The notes below the pieces were generated by a model. The model had not been told where the DNA came from. It did no database searches and saw only the letters and a list, made by a program, of their open reading frames with translations. Shown one piece after another: positions 10,134-21,243 of a stretch of 64,000 nt of DNA. The first letter of the stretch is position 1. Each line of letters begins with the position of its first letter. This stretch comes from Bufo bufo (Eukaryota > Chordata > Amphibia > Anura > Bufonidae), in contig NC_053390.1 of assembly GCF_905171765.1 (NCBI RefSeq), positions 209,193,359-209,257,358 of the forward strand, given 5' to 3'. The position numbers and the translations under genes were made by a program.

Positions 10134-10705
10134 TAAATCAAACAAAATTCATGAATCTGAGTATGCACAGTTGTGCATATAACCTAAAGGGCTACAACCA
10201 TACAAACAAAATAAAAACACTGGAACACTAGACTGGAGAGTGGCTTACATGAAAAAATATTTCTCACAATATGATAACATTTTTCCATGGAAAATCAGTT
10301 AAACTGTGGGAAAGTATCATTTTTTTATTGTCCCACATTTTTTTCTCCAATCTTAGTAAAGTATATGCTACCATTTATTAGCAGGTAGTAGTATTTACCA
10401 AAAATGAAGGGACATTATAAAGCATAAGAAGTGTTCACACCAATGGAACGGATTTATATAACTTGGAAATAACTGGTTTTAAGATATAAAAAGATTAAAA
10501 AAAAGTTTGAGTTAAAAGTGTTGTCTGGCTGGTGTACAGTATATGGCTACACTGTGCTTGGTAAGCTGCGAGGAGTCTCCTTCCACAGCTGACTGGCAGG
10601 CAGTGGGGTACCTTAAATAAATGCAGACCACGCAACTGCAATGGGGCCCAGGAGGATGGAGGAGGTGGGGTGCAAGCACTGATCTCCTTCTTCTCTGCTT
10701 CTCCC
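10134..10705. other. Intron 5 spacer
   Basis: AT-rich, followed by a short GC-richer stretch near 10550-10690. No exon with acceptable splice sites and no repeat class recognised. Confidence 0.4.
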
Positions 10706-10708
10706 TTA

Positions 10709-10989
10709 GGCCTCATGCACACGTTGTTTTTCTCGGCCTCCGCTCCGTTTTTTTTGCGGATAGGATGGGGACCGATTTATTTTAATGGGTCAGCAAAAAA
10801 AGCTGATAGGTCATCCATTTGTGTTCCCCGTCCGTTGTCCGTGTTTCCCTTCAGCAAAAAAAATTATGCAAAAATAGTGCAAAAATAGTCCTACTTTTTT
10901 CACATTTGCGGACAAGGATAGGCATTTATTACAAGGGATCTGTGGAAAAAATAGATCCTGCAAAAAACAACTGTCGTGTGCATGAGGCC
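10709..10989. mobile_element. PIF/Harbinger-like MITE (TSD TTA)
   Basis: 281 bp with ends 'ggcctcatgcacac' and 'gtgtgcatgaggcc', flanked by TTA at 10706-10708 and 10990-10992. Internal 'aatgggtcagcaaaaaaagc' matches the sister copy near 6000. Confidence 0.85.
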
Positions 10990-11007
10990 TTACTGGAATG
11001 AAAAAAC

Positions 11008-11083
11008 TAGGGGGCTCAGTGTAAAGACATTATAATAACTTCCTTTGCACTGTATAAATTCCTAGTCACTGAGCTCCCCCTAG
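11008..11083. repeat. Short hairpin
   Basis: 'ctagggggctcagtg' and 'cactgagctccccctag' form a ~15-bp stem with a ~44-bp loop. It could be a miniature or remnant fold-back element. Confidence 0.6.
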
Positions 11084-12189
11084 TGGTAGCTGCAGGCAGC
11101 CAGCTTTGTAATATGCGAATATGTAAGGTCGGAAAAATTGTATAAGGCCAAGGTTGAGTTTTTTATTATAATTTTTAAATTAAATTTTTCTCTGCTTAAT
11201 AAAAAAATTGTAAATTCATTAGAAATCTGGGGCACTGTGCCCGTCGATCTGATATTGATGACCTATCCTAAGGAACGCAGGAAATATGACCACTCTATCA
11301 AACTGGCTGCATTACTAATATTGTTTGGCTGAGTTGTTACATTTCTGCTTCTCTCTCTTGCCACTCCCCCTCCCAGTGAGATTGACAGAAGCAGGCATCC
11401 TCACTGCTCCAATTCATGCCCTTGACATTATTCATTCATGAGCTGGCAACAGTATCATCAATGCATGTGCAGTGAAGATCCCAGAGCATGAATGACCGCT
11501 CTGAGATCCTCACTGCACTGATGCATGCATGAGATTAGTATGCATGGAACGAATTATCAAGCATATTGTAAAGACTGTAAAAACCAAGGAAACTAGACTA
11601 TATGAAACTGATTTTCATTGGCAGAAGTTTCTGCAATAAATCTGTTTGTTTAAATATACTTTAAGGGTGCATGCACATAACAGTGTAGTTTATGTGGATT
11701 TTCTGTGAAGATTTTGCCATGGATTTGCCTCATATTTTCTGTTGCGGATTTTTTATGTGGATTTGCCATAGATTTGCATTGCACTGTGATTTGCCATAGA
11801 TTTGCATTGCACTGTGTAAAGCATGGTCTAAAGCTGCATCACAGTTTTTTATCACATTGTTTGTGGTAATTACATGGTGTTTTTCAAAAACAGTCAGATG
11901 TTACATCAAAGTCTATAGTAAAATATTGAAAGATTTACATATAGTGTTTTTGTTGTATTTTTTTCAGTGATAACGCATACTTCCAATAGGCTTCTCCATA
12001 GGCCTTAAAAAAAACTGAAAAAAGTTGTATAAAATGTTACAAAGTAAAAAGAAAAAAAAAGCCACCAAAATATTTTAGGGCTGGTGTCACCAGTTTTCTC
12101 CTAGCATTTTTGAGAGGTTTTGCAGTTTTTGGTTTGTTTTTTGAGAATTTCTATTCTCCAGCACAAAACGCAAGAGTCAATAAAAATTA
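11084..12189. other. Intron 5 spacer with a 28-bp tandem duplication
   Basis: Mostly AT-rich DNA. An exact 28-bp direct duplication beginning 'gatttgccatagatttgc' occupies 11760-11815. Near 11665 'aagggtgcatgcacataaca' resembles a decayed Harbinger-type end. No exon recognised. Confidence 0.45.
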
Positions 12190-12538
12190 AGGGGGGCATT
12201 TATGAAGACCAGCGTTTTCCACGCCTGCCTCAAGTCCCCCTGCGCTGCTGGAGGAAGCGCCAAAGTAATGCAGAGGTGCAGGCTATTACATAAGTTTGCC
12301 ATTTCCTCCAGCAGGCCATGTGACAGACTTAAATCTACACCAGCTCCCTTGCTGGCATAAATTTAAGCCATCTTCCATGCCAAAAACTGCTGGCCCACCA
12401 GCTTTCCCACTGACACCATTCCCCCTTTTCTCGCCACTTCGGAAAAGTGGCGTGAGGGTAAAAAGTCACAGATTTTGCACCAAATGGCATGAGACAAAAT
12501 CTTCGACTTATACGTCACTATTGTAATAAATGTCACCC
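12190..12538. mobile_element. MITE ('ggggcatttat...aataaatgtcaccc')
   Basis: Ends 'ggggggcatttatgaag' and 'gtaataaatgtcaccc' are imperfect inverted repeats next to TAA on both sides. The right TAA is shared with the next element, so the two MITEs abut. Confidence 0.55.
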
Positions 12539-12541
12539 TAA

Positions 12542-12795
12542 GGGTCCATTCACACGTCTGTAAGTGTTTTGCGGATCCACGGATCTGCAAAACACAGACA
12601 TCGGCAATGTGCGTTCCGCATTTTGCGGCCCGCACATCGCCGGCACTAATAAAATATACCTATTCTTGTCCGCAATTGCGAACAAGAATAAGACATGTTG
12701 TATTTTTTTCGTGAACGTAATTGCAGACCCGGAAGTACGGATCCGCAATTCCGGATCCGGGCAGTGCGTCCCCATAGAAATGAATGGGTCCGCAA
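12542..12795. mobile_element. PIF/Harbinger-like MITE, right end missing
   Basis: It starts 'gggtccattcacacgtc' after TAA, as in the complete copy at 14982. It carries 'ttcttgtccgcaattgcg' and 'gaatgggtccgcaaaacc', then ends without the matching 'gacgtgtgaatggaccc'. Confidence 0.7.
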
Positions 12796-12916
12796 AACCT
12801 AACATGCTGCGACCGATGACGAATTAAACTAATCTTTCATAATTTTGCTTGATTAATTGGGTTATAAAATGGAGAATCTGAAAAGCACTCATGATTTCTA
12901 TAAAACAGTGCAGTTA

Positions 12917-14880
12917 GGCCTCCTGCACACGACCGTTGTGTGCACCCGTGGCCGTTGTGCCGTTTTCCGTTTTTTTTCGCGGACCCATTGACTTTCAATG
13001 GGTCCGTGGAAAAATCGGAAAATGCACCGTTTTGAAGCCGCATCCGTGATCCGTGTTTCCTGGCCGTGAAAAAAATATGACCTGTCCTATTTTTTTCACG
13101 GCCAACGGTTCACGGACCCATTCAAGTCAATGGGTCCGTGAAAGAACACGGATGCACACAAGATTGGCATCCGTGTCCGTGATCCGTGGCCGTAGGTTAG
13201 TTTTTATACAGACGGATCCGGAAATCCGTCTGTATAAAAGCTTTTTCAAAGCTGAGTTTTCACTTCGTGAAAACTCAGAACCGACAGTATATTCTAACAC
13301 AGAAGCGTTCCCATGGTGATGGGTACGCTTCTAGTTAGAATACACTACAAACTGTGCACAAGACTGCCCCCTGCTGCCTGGCAGCACCCGATCTCTTACA
13401 GGGGGCCGTGATCAGCACAATTAACCCCTTCAGGTGCGGCACCTGAAGGGGTTAATTGTGCTGATCACGGCCCCCTGTAAGAGATCAGGGCTGCCAGGCA
13501 GCAGGGGGCAGACCCTCCCCCCCCTCCCCAGTTTGAATATCATTGGTGGCCAGTGCGGCCCCCCCTCCCTCTATTGTAATAATTCGTTGGTGGCACAGTG
13601 TGCGCCCCCCCCTCCCTCCCTCTATTGTAATAATTCGTTGGTGGCACAGTGTGCGCCCCCCATCGGCCCCCCCTCCCTCTATAGCATTAACAACATTGGT
13701 GGCCAGTGTGCGGCCTCCCATCTCCCCCCCCCCCCCATCATTGGTGGCAGCGGAGTTCCGATCGGAGTCCCAGTTTAATCGCTGGGGCTCCGATCGGTAA
13801 CCATGGCAACCAGACAGTCCTGGTTGCCATGGTTACTTAGCAATAGTACAATAGTAGAAGATTCATACTTACCGGCTGCTGCGATGTTCGTGTCCGGCCG
13901 GGAGCTCCACCTACTGGTAAGTGTCATTGCTAAATGAACTGTCACTTACCAGTAGGAGGAGCTCCCGGCCGGAAGCAGACATCGCAGCCCCCAGGTAAGT
14001 ATGAATCTTTTACTATTGTACTATTGCTAGTAACCCGCTGCCACCAATGATCGGGGGGGGGGGGGGGGGGTAGATGGGAGGCCGCACACTGGCCACCAAT
14101 GTTGTTAATGCTATAGAGGGAGGGGGGGCCGATGGGGGGCGCACACTGTGCCACCAAGGAATTATTACAATAGAGGGAGGAAGGGGGGGGGGCCGCACTG
14201 GCCACCAATGATATTCAAACTGGGGAGGGGGGGTCTGCCCCCTGCTGCCTGGCAGCCCTGATCTCTTACAGGGGGATATGATAGCACAATTAACCCCTTC
14301 AGGTGCGGCACCTGAAGGGTTAATTGTGCTGATCACAGCCCCCTGTAAGAGATCGGATGCTGCTAGGCAGCAGGGGGCAGTCATGTACACAGTTTGTAGT
14401 ATATTCTAACTAGAAGCGTCCCCATCACCATGGGAACGCCTCTGTGTTAGAATATACTGTCGGAAATGAGGTTTCACGATCTAACTCATATCCGACAGTA
14501 TATTCTAACATAGAGGCGTTCCCATGGTGATGGGGACGCTTCAAGTTAAAATATACCATCGGATTGGAGAAAACTCCGATCCGATGGTATAAAAGGGACT
14601 CCAGACTTTACATTGAAAGTCAATGGGGACGGATCCGTTTGAAATGGCACCATATTGTGTCAACGTCAAACGGATCCGTCCCCATTGACTTGCATTGTAA
14701 TTCAGGACGGATCCGTTTGGCTCCGCACGGCCAGGCGGACACCAAAACGACTTTTTTTTCATGTCCGTGGATCCTCCAAAAATCAAGGAAGACCCACGGA
14801 CGAAAAAACGGTCACGGATCACGGAAAAACGGGACCCGTTTTTGCGGACCGCAAAAAAATACGTTCGTGTGCAGGAGGCC
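12917..14880. mobile_element. PIF/Harbinger-like MITE carrying a giant palindrome (TSD TTA)
   Basis: Ends 'ggcctcctgcacacgac' and 'cgtgtgcaggaggcc' are flanked by TTA at 12914-12916 and 14881-14883. Outer regions hold typical MITE text ('gactttcaatgggtccgtg', 'aaaaaacggtcacggatcac'). The interior is replaced by a large self-complementary block. A partial extra copy of the palindrome end lies at 14491-14555. Confidence 0.8.
13281..14463. repeat. 1.2 kb near-perfect palindrome with nested palindromes
   Basis: 'ccgacagtatattctaacac' at the left is matched by the reverse complement ending at 14463, and the match runs inward to a centre near 13930. Each arm is about 590 bp. Each arm carries its own ~145-bp local palindrome around 'cttcaggtgcggcacctgaag'. 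The centre is a third hairpin around 'ccagtaggaggagctcccgg'. The arms share blocks such as 'ttggtggccagtg' and C-runs of differing length. No gene is supported. Confidence 0.9.
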
Positions 14881-14981
14881 TTACACAGCAAAATCTGTAT
14901 GTTAAGCATTAACTAAAAATAGGAACTAGCAAGAAAGGCAAATAATATAGCTTAATTAAGGAAAGGTTATGGCCACTCTTA

Positions 14982-15256
14982 GGGTCCATTCACACGTCCG
15001 TATGTGTTTTGCGGACACGGACACCGGCAATGTGCGTTCAGCATTTTGCGTCACTCTCATAGAAAATGCCTTTTCTTGTCCGCAATTGTGGACAAGAATA
15101 GGACATTTTCTATTTTTTAGCGGAACGGAAGTGCGGATCTGCAAATGCGGATCCGGATGGCAGATTCCGGCCCCATTGAAAATGAATGGGTCCGCACCTG
15201 TTCCGCAAAATTGCGGAACGGATGTGGACCCATTTTGCGGACGTGTGAATGGACCC
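14982..15256. mobile_element. PIF/Harbinger-like MITE, complete (TSD TTA)
   Basis: 275 bp with ends 'gggtccattcacacgtcc' and 'ggacgtgtgaatggaccc', perfect over 18 bp. TTA lies on both sides (14979-14981, 15257-15259). It abuts the following Tc1-like element within 7 bp. Confidence 0.9.
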
Positions 15257-15263
15257 TTATGTA

Positions 15264-16685
15264 CAGTCGTGGCCAAAAGTTTTGAGAATGACACAAATAT
15301 TAGTTTTCACAAAGTTTGCAGCTAAACTGCTTTTAGAGCAGTTGGCCCTTCTTTTTCAGGATCTCTGCAATTCGACTGGGCATGCTCTCAATCAACTTCT
15401 GGGACAATTCCTGACTGATAGCAATCCATTCTTTCATAATCACTTCTTGGAGTTTGTCAGAATTAGTAGGTTTTTGTTTGTCCACCCGCCTCTTGAGGAT
15501 TGACCACAAGTTCTCAATGGGATTAAGATCTGGGGAGTTTCTAGGCCATGGACCCAAAATGTCAACGTTTTGGTCCCCGAGCCACTTAGTTATCACTTTT
15601 GCCTTAAGGCACGGTGCTCCATCATGCTGGAAAATGCATTGTTCTTCACCAAACTGTTGTTGGATTATTGGAAGAAGTTGCTGTTGGAGGGTGTTTTGGT
15701 ACCATTCTTTATTCATGGCTGTGTTTTTTGGCAAAATTGTGAGTGAGCCCACTCCCTTGGATGAGAAGCAACCCCACACATGAATGGTCTCAGGATGCTT
15801 TACTGTTGGCATGACACAGGACTGATGGTAGCGCTCACGTTTTCTTCTCCTGACAAGCCTTTTTCCAGATGCCCCAAACAATCGGAAAGAGGCTTCATCG
15901 GAGAATATGACTTTGCCCCAGTCCACAGCAGTCCATTCACCATACTTTCTGCAGAAGATCAATCTGTCCCTGATGTTTTTTTTGGAGAGCATTGTCTTCT
16001 TTGCTGCCCTTCTTGACACCAGGCCATCTTCCAAAAGTCTCACTGTGCGTGCAGATGCGCTCACACCTGCCTGCTGCCATTCCTGAGCAAGCTCTGCACT
16101 GGTGGCACTCTGATCCCGCAGCTGAATCCTCTTTAGGAGACGATCCTGGCGCTTGCTGGACTTTCTTGGACGCCATGAAGCCTTCTTAACAAGAATTGAA
16201 CCTCTTTCCTTGAAGTTCTTGATGATCCTATAAATTGTTGATTGAGGTGCAATCTTAGTAGCCACAATATCCTTGCCTGTGAAGACATTTTTATGCAACG
16301 CAATGATGGCTGCACGCGTTTCTTTGTAGGTCACCGTGGTTACAATGGAAGAACAATGATTTCAAGCATCACCCTCCTTTTAACATGTCAAGTCTGCCAT
16401 TTTAACCCAATTAGCCTGACATAATGATCTCCAGCCTTGTGCTCGTCAACATTCTCACCTGAGTTAACAAGACGATTACTGAAATGATCTCAGCAGGTGA
16501 CAGCAATGAAATGCAGTTTTTTTTGGGATTAAGTTCATTTTCATGGCAAAGAAGGACTATGCAATTCATCTGATCACTCTTCATAACATTCTGGAGTATA
16601 TGCAAATTGCTATTATAAAAACTTAAGCAGCAACTTTTCCAATTTCCAATATTTATGTAATTCTCAAAACTTTTGGCCATGACTG
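15264..16685 (-). mobile_element. Complete Tc1-like element, DD35E type
   Basis: Ends 'cagtcgtggccaaaagtttt' and 'aaaacttttggccatgactg' are inverted and each is bordered by TA (15262-15263, 16686-16687). The 1422-bp element carries one open transposase gene on the minus strand. Size, TA duplication and ends fit a full Tc1/mariner insertion. Confidence 0.95.
15333..16334 (-). CDS. Tc1-like transposase, full length (DD35E)
   Basis: An uninterrupted 333-residue protein, within the usual 330-350 for Tc1. It would act in the nucleus, cutting and pasting its own element at TA sites. Two N-terminal helix-turn-helix regions (about residues 1-55 and 60-115) bind the ends. The catalytic acids are D146 in 'IFSDEASFRLFG', D238 in 'IFQHDGAPCLKAK' and E274 in 'DLNPIENLW', with 35 residues between the last two. 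The family usually has PCHKA where this copy has PCLKA. The 'TVRLLEDGLVSRR' segment looks slightly short compared with relatives. The start is the only Met giving the complete first helix-turn-helix. The frame is intact, which suggests a fairly recent arrival; activity is untested. Confidence 0.92.
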   Translation of the reverse strand: MTYKETRAAIIALHKNVFTGKDIVATKIAPQSTIYRIIKNFKERGSILVKKASWRPRKSSKRQDRLLKRIQLRDQSATSAELAQEWQQAGVSASARTVRLLEDGLVSRRAAKKTMLSKKNIRDRLIFCRKYGEWTAVDWGKVIFSDEASFRLFGASGKRLVRRRKRERYHQSCVMPTVKHPETIHVWGCFSSKGVGSLTILPKNTAMNKEWYQNTLQQQLLPIIQQQFGEEQCIFQHDGAPCLKAKVITKWLGDQNVDILGPWPRNSPDLNPIENLWSILKRRVDKQKPTNSDKLQEVIMKEWIAISQELSQKLIESMPSRIAEILKKKGQLL

Positions 16686-16687
16686 TA

Positions 16688-17269
16688 CATCATATGAAGA
16701 AGCTACTGGACTTTGTGATTAACATGACTTCTCATTTTATAATAATAAACAATTTGTGGTTCATAATTCTCATTGGATAAAAACTATGCAATGTATGATA
16801 TGATATGTCAAAAGATGATTAATTGAAGCTTTGGAGAAGTTATGTTAGATGACAACCATGCATTTTCGGTTCTGTTCTACCTTTATCAGTATTGTAGCTA
16901 CTAACAAACTTTTTTACTTTCAAAAGAAGGTGATGTCCTGGAGTCCTTCCTGAAGATTGAGAAGTTTTCTACAACAGCGACTGCAACATGACTGTAGCGG
17001 GAAACCCAACACCATTGAATTTTGGATTCCAGGTCATTAGTCAAATTGAACTTTGCCATCATAGACCAAAAGGCAAGGTTGTGTGTATTTGGTTATGCTG
17101 CAGGAACATATTAAAAATAATTTTTACTGAGAAACCCCTTTAAATGGCAACATTTCCTTCCTCACTCCTATTCAAAAATGAGCGCTTAATTTCACTCACT
17201 GGTTCTTACCGCCTTCTGGACCCCCAGATATACTGTAGGTGCCCTGCAATAACCAGTAAGCACTTTCCC
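16688..17269. other. Intron 5 spacer
   Basis: AT-rich single-copy-looking DNA. I looked for P2X exons and transposon ends and saw none. Confidence 0.4.
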
Positions 17270-17272
17270 TAA

Positions 17273-17456
17273 GGGCTCATGCACACGACCGTTGTTTTGG
17301 TCCACATCCGAGCCGCATTTATTGCGGCTTGGATGCGGACCCATTAATTTTTAATGGGGCCACAAAAGATGCAGATAGCACAAAATAGAGAACATACATG
17401 GCTGGTATCCTTGTTTTGTGGACTGCAAAACATGGTACGGGCGTGTGTATGAGGCT
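17273..17456. mobile_element. Short PIF/Harbinger-like MITE
   Basis: It starts 'gggctcatgcacacgacc' after TAA and ends in the decayed 'gggcgtgtgtatgaggct'. Internal 'tttttaatggggccacaaaa' matches the family. Confidence 0.75.
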
Positions 17457-17463
17457 TGATTGG

Positions 17464-18114
17464 TTAACCCTTTAATTACCAGGCCTGTAAAGGCCTTAAT
17501 GACCAATCAGTTTTTTGTGATTTAGCGAACGTGGTTCAAACACTTTTAACTTTTTTATTTGTTGGACTACCAAAACAACTTGCAGCTTTTTATTGCTAGA
17601 CACAGGGCTATTTAATATATTTTTTTGTTTTATTAAGGGGAAACTGTACAAAAAATTCTAAAGTCTTTTTTATTCAAACTATAGCTCATTCTTTAAATAT
17701 GCAAATTATTATAATTATTTCCCTATTTTGTATTGGATGATTTTATTATATAGCATGTATAGTTTCAAGTGATAATGGTGATGGTTTTGGTTGGTGTGAG
17801 CGTTTTTTTTCTTTTATGTATTTTATTATTTTTCTTTTTTTTACTTAAAGACTGTTGGGGACAGTTAATTTTCTTTTGCACTTTTTAATTTTTATTGTTT
17901 TCTTTTACTTTTAATCTATTTATTGATTTATTTATTTTTTTCTCAAATTATTTTTCTTTTATATATATAAATTAATGTGATGGAAACGTTTACTATGGGC
18001 CCTGCATGTGTTCACGTCTGTATTGTCAGATTTGTTTGTTTTTATGTGTGTATCGTTACATGTTGACTGTTACATGTTAAATAAACACCAGACATATGTC
18101 CTCATGAATGGTTA
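17464..18114. mobile_element. TTAA-type non-autonomous element
   Basis: It starts at TTAACCC with 'aattaccaggcctgtaaagg' and ends 'gtcctcatgaatggttaa'. The interior is very T-rich with no coding frame, like the T-rich blocks of 4500-7860. Attribution to piggyBac or Kolobok is inference from the TTAA edges. Confidence 0.5.
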
Positions 18115-18744
18115 AGGGTAGACTGACTAGAAGAGGGATGATCGCACCGTCAGACTAGAAGGCGTGAGCTTAGATGACCTAGAGGGGAGGGTGGAGAAAA
18201 GGGGAACGTTACAGACACAAAGACAGCCCTTTTGCCCATCCTTTAATTATAAGACACCCCCATGAAAGAAGACGTCCTTTGTGAAAAAAAAGTTAAGTTT
18301 TTCTGTGTTCTGGTGTATGCCTTCATGGTAAAAGACTATTCATTTTGACATCAAGAAAAGCTGGGTACATCTGCAAAAATATACCAAAGGGTGTCTGAAT
18401 AAATATGAGATGAATGGTGCTCAGTTTTATGATTGACAATCAAAGGCAGATGTCTAAACTGTTATTATTGGTTAAAGGGGTTACATTGTAGAAGATACCA
18501 ATGAATTATGACATATTACAACAAATGTATGTTTTTTGGTTTATGAATATTCAAATGTACTAAAACAAAAAATAATTTGATAAATATGGCATTGTTATCT
18601 TGTGACAAGGACCATCAAAAACAATTGAACATTATTTATTGCTATTGTGTTGCAGAATGAAGACGAGCATCACCATTACATGTAAATTGATATGTATAAG
18701 TTTTGGCTTAAAGTGTTATTACACATTGCATCAAATATTACTTA
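18115..18744. other. Intron 5 spacer
   Basis: No exon, hairpin or recognised element seen. Confidence 0.4.
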
Positions 18745-19118
18745 AAGTGGTTGTCCAGTTTCAGAGCTAAACCCAGACATAACCCCTTCTTCACCCATTC
18801 ACCCACTATGAGTGAAGTATTGGAGTATTTCATGCTCCAATGCTCTCCCTTGCCCTGCGCTGGGCAAGGGCTTTTCTTCAGATCTGGTGATGGGCATGCT
18901 AGGCAAAGGTTTTGTGTGAAACAGCCTAGGGCAGCGCTAAGGAACGCCCAAGGTGGAACCCTCTACCTAGCAGTGTTTCAATGTAAACAAAACACCCCTT
19001 GCCCTGCGCGAAGCAGCGCAGGGCAAGGGAAAGCATGGAAGCATAAAATGCTCTGATGCTCCATTCATAGGGGCTAAATGGGTGAAGCAAGGGTTATAAA
19101 CCCGGACAACTCCTCTAA
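18745..19118. repeat. Fold-back MITE
   Basis: 'gtggttgtccagtttcag' at the left is answered by 'aacccggacaactcctct' at the right. Inner arms 'ttgccctgcgctgggcaagg' and 'cgcagggcaagggaaagcat' are inverted. It is similar in outer ends to 57822-58569. Confidence 0.65.
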
Positions 19119-19792
19119 TATAAAGGCAATTACATGAGGTATAGCAATTAGCAAAGTTTATTTTGCTTTGGCAGAGAACCTCTATGGTACCATTGGGAAA
19201 TGTTATCCAAATACAGTGTTGGACCGACAAAAGTACTTTTGTTTGTTTGTTGTGGTTAATACTAGAGTTGAGCGGACACCTGGATGTTCGGGTTCGGCAG
19301 GTTCGGCCGAACTTGAAAAAAAAATTTGGGTTCGGGACCCGAACTTGATCCCGAACTCGAACCCCATTGAAGTCAATGGGGACCCGAACTTTTGAGCACT
19401 AAAATGGCTGTAAAAATGTCATGGAAAGAGCTAGAGGGCTGCAAAAGGCAGCAAAATGTGCTTAAGAGCACGGCAAATGCTCTGCAAACAAATGTGGATA
19501 GGGAAATGAATTAAAAAAACATAAAAGACCTTAAAAAACAAAAAAATAGGAATGATGTAGGAGGAAGAGGTTGAGGAGGCGGTAAATGGGTGGATGTGGC
19601 CGTGTAGGCTCACGTGGCGGTCTAGGTGGAAGCGGCGGCGAAGGAGGAATAGGTAGCCAACACAGATGTGTGTTATTTTGCATTTTTACATAGGGGTATC
19701 CCCCAAAATATTGGGACATATAAAAAAATAAAATAAAAAAGGAATAAGTGCACTTGAGTACAAGGATGGATGGTTGAGGCTGTTAGAACTGT

Positions 19793-20714
19793 CTATTCTG
19801 CACAAGGTACAGACAAGTCTTGTGGGATCCAGGTCTGGTTCATTTTAATGAACGTGAGCTTGTCCACGTTGGCTGTGGACAGGCGGCTGCGTCTGTCTGT
19901 AATGACGCCTCCTGCCGTGCTAAATACACGTTCAGAGAGTACACTGGCTGCAGGGCAGGCCAGCACCTCCAAGGCATACAGAGCAAGCTCTGGCCATGTG
20001 GACAATTTGGAGACCCAGAAGTTGAATGGGGCAGAACCATCAGTCAGTACGTGTAGGCGTGTGCACAGGTACTGTTCCACCATGTTGTTCAAATGCTGCC
20101 TCCTGCTAACACGCTCCATATCAGCAGTTTGGGCCGGTAGTTGCGGCGAGGCGACAAAGCTTTTCCACATGTCGGCCATGCTGACCCTGCCTTCTGAGGT
20201 GCTGGCGCTGACACAGCTGCGTTGGCGACCTCTTCCTCCTCCCCTGCCTTTGCCTTGTGCTTCCACTTGTCCCCCGGCGTCAGTCGGGAATGCTCTCATG
20301 AGCGCGTCTACCAGCGTGCGCCTGTAGTCGCGCATCTTCCGATCACGCTCCAGTGAGGGAATTAAGGACGGCACGTTGTCTTTGTAACGGACAGTAGTCA
20401 GCACACGTTAAAATGTGGGCAACTCTGCAGTCATTGCGCAGGCACTGCAGCATGTAGTCGCTCATGTGTGCCAGGCTGCCCACAGGTAAGGACAAGCTGT
20501 CCTCTGTGGGAGGCGTATCGTCTGCGTATCCCCCCAGCCACGCACCAGTGATGGGCCCGAGCTGCGCTGGATGCCACCCCGCTGTGAACATGCTTCATCC
20601 CCATCCTCCTCCTCATCCTCCTCCTCCTCCAGTAGTGGGCCCTGGCTGGCCAAATTTGTACCTGGCCTCTGCTGTTGCAAAAATCTTCTTTCTGAGCCAC
20701 TTCTAAAAGACTGG
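19793..20714 (-). pseudogene. hAT transposase, C-terminal part
   Basis: This continues the transposase after the solo LTR. Acidic text ('EEEEDEEEDG'), then 'SLPVGSLAHMSDYMLQCLRN' and 'ADYCPLQRQRAVLNSL' occur in shifted frames. From 20404 down runs a 203-codon frame with the hAT dimerisation domain 'ALEVLACPAASVLSERVFS' and 'RLSTANVDKLTFIKMN'. At least two frameshifts separate the pieces, so no complete protein can be made. Confidence 0.88.
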
Positions 20715-21243
20715 TGTCACCGCCAGCTCTCTGAGAAGGTCTGGCAGACGTTCTTCTGTACCTCTTGCATGATGTTCTTTGTTTTGGTTTCCCTTTGTCA
20801 TCTCCTTTCCTTCTCCCAGCTGTCACCTATTCACACTAATTGCCTCCCTTTATATTCCCTCCCATACTGCCTCACTTTGCGGTTTATATTACTTCCTGGA
20901 TTGAAGTGATCACTGCTGGAGACTTCTGTTACTGCTTGTTCAGATAAGTCCTTTCTTGTATTGTGTTTACTTGCTGGCTTGATTCTAGGTGACCCTGACT
21001 CCCTCCGTATTAAGTGCAGGGAGCCGGTGGTCGTGTCCCCTCACTATTATAGGGTTTTCAGGTGTCACACAGTCTAGGTACGAGGGCATGCAATCGTCTA
21101 CCTCTGAGACCTTTGTATGAGCTTAGCAGTCAGGGTGAGCTCTTAGGGTTTTCCAGGGGTCACCTTTATGCTCCTTAGTTTGGGATCAAGCCAGTCGGAT
21201 GTTTATCCATAACTTCCAGCTATCTGCAATATCATCCGTGACA
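20715..21243 (-). mobile_element. Solo Ty3/gypsy-type LTR (TSD ACTGG)
   Basis: A 529-bp block starts TGTCACGGATGA and ends GGCGGTGACA in minus orientation. It is flanked by ACTGG at 20710-20714 and 21244-21248. TGTCA...TGACA ends with a 5-bp duplication fit a gypsy LTR left after recombination. It interrupts the hAT transposase. Confidence 0.9.

Noticed and set aside
13434..14390. Proline-rich open frames on both strands in the palindrome
   Set aside because: They mirror each other because the DNA is self-complementary; driven by C-runs of varying length.
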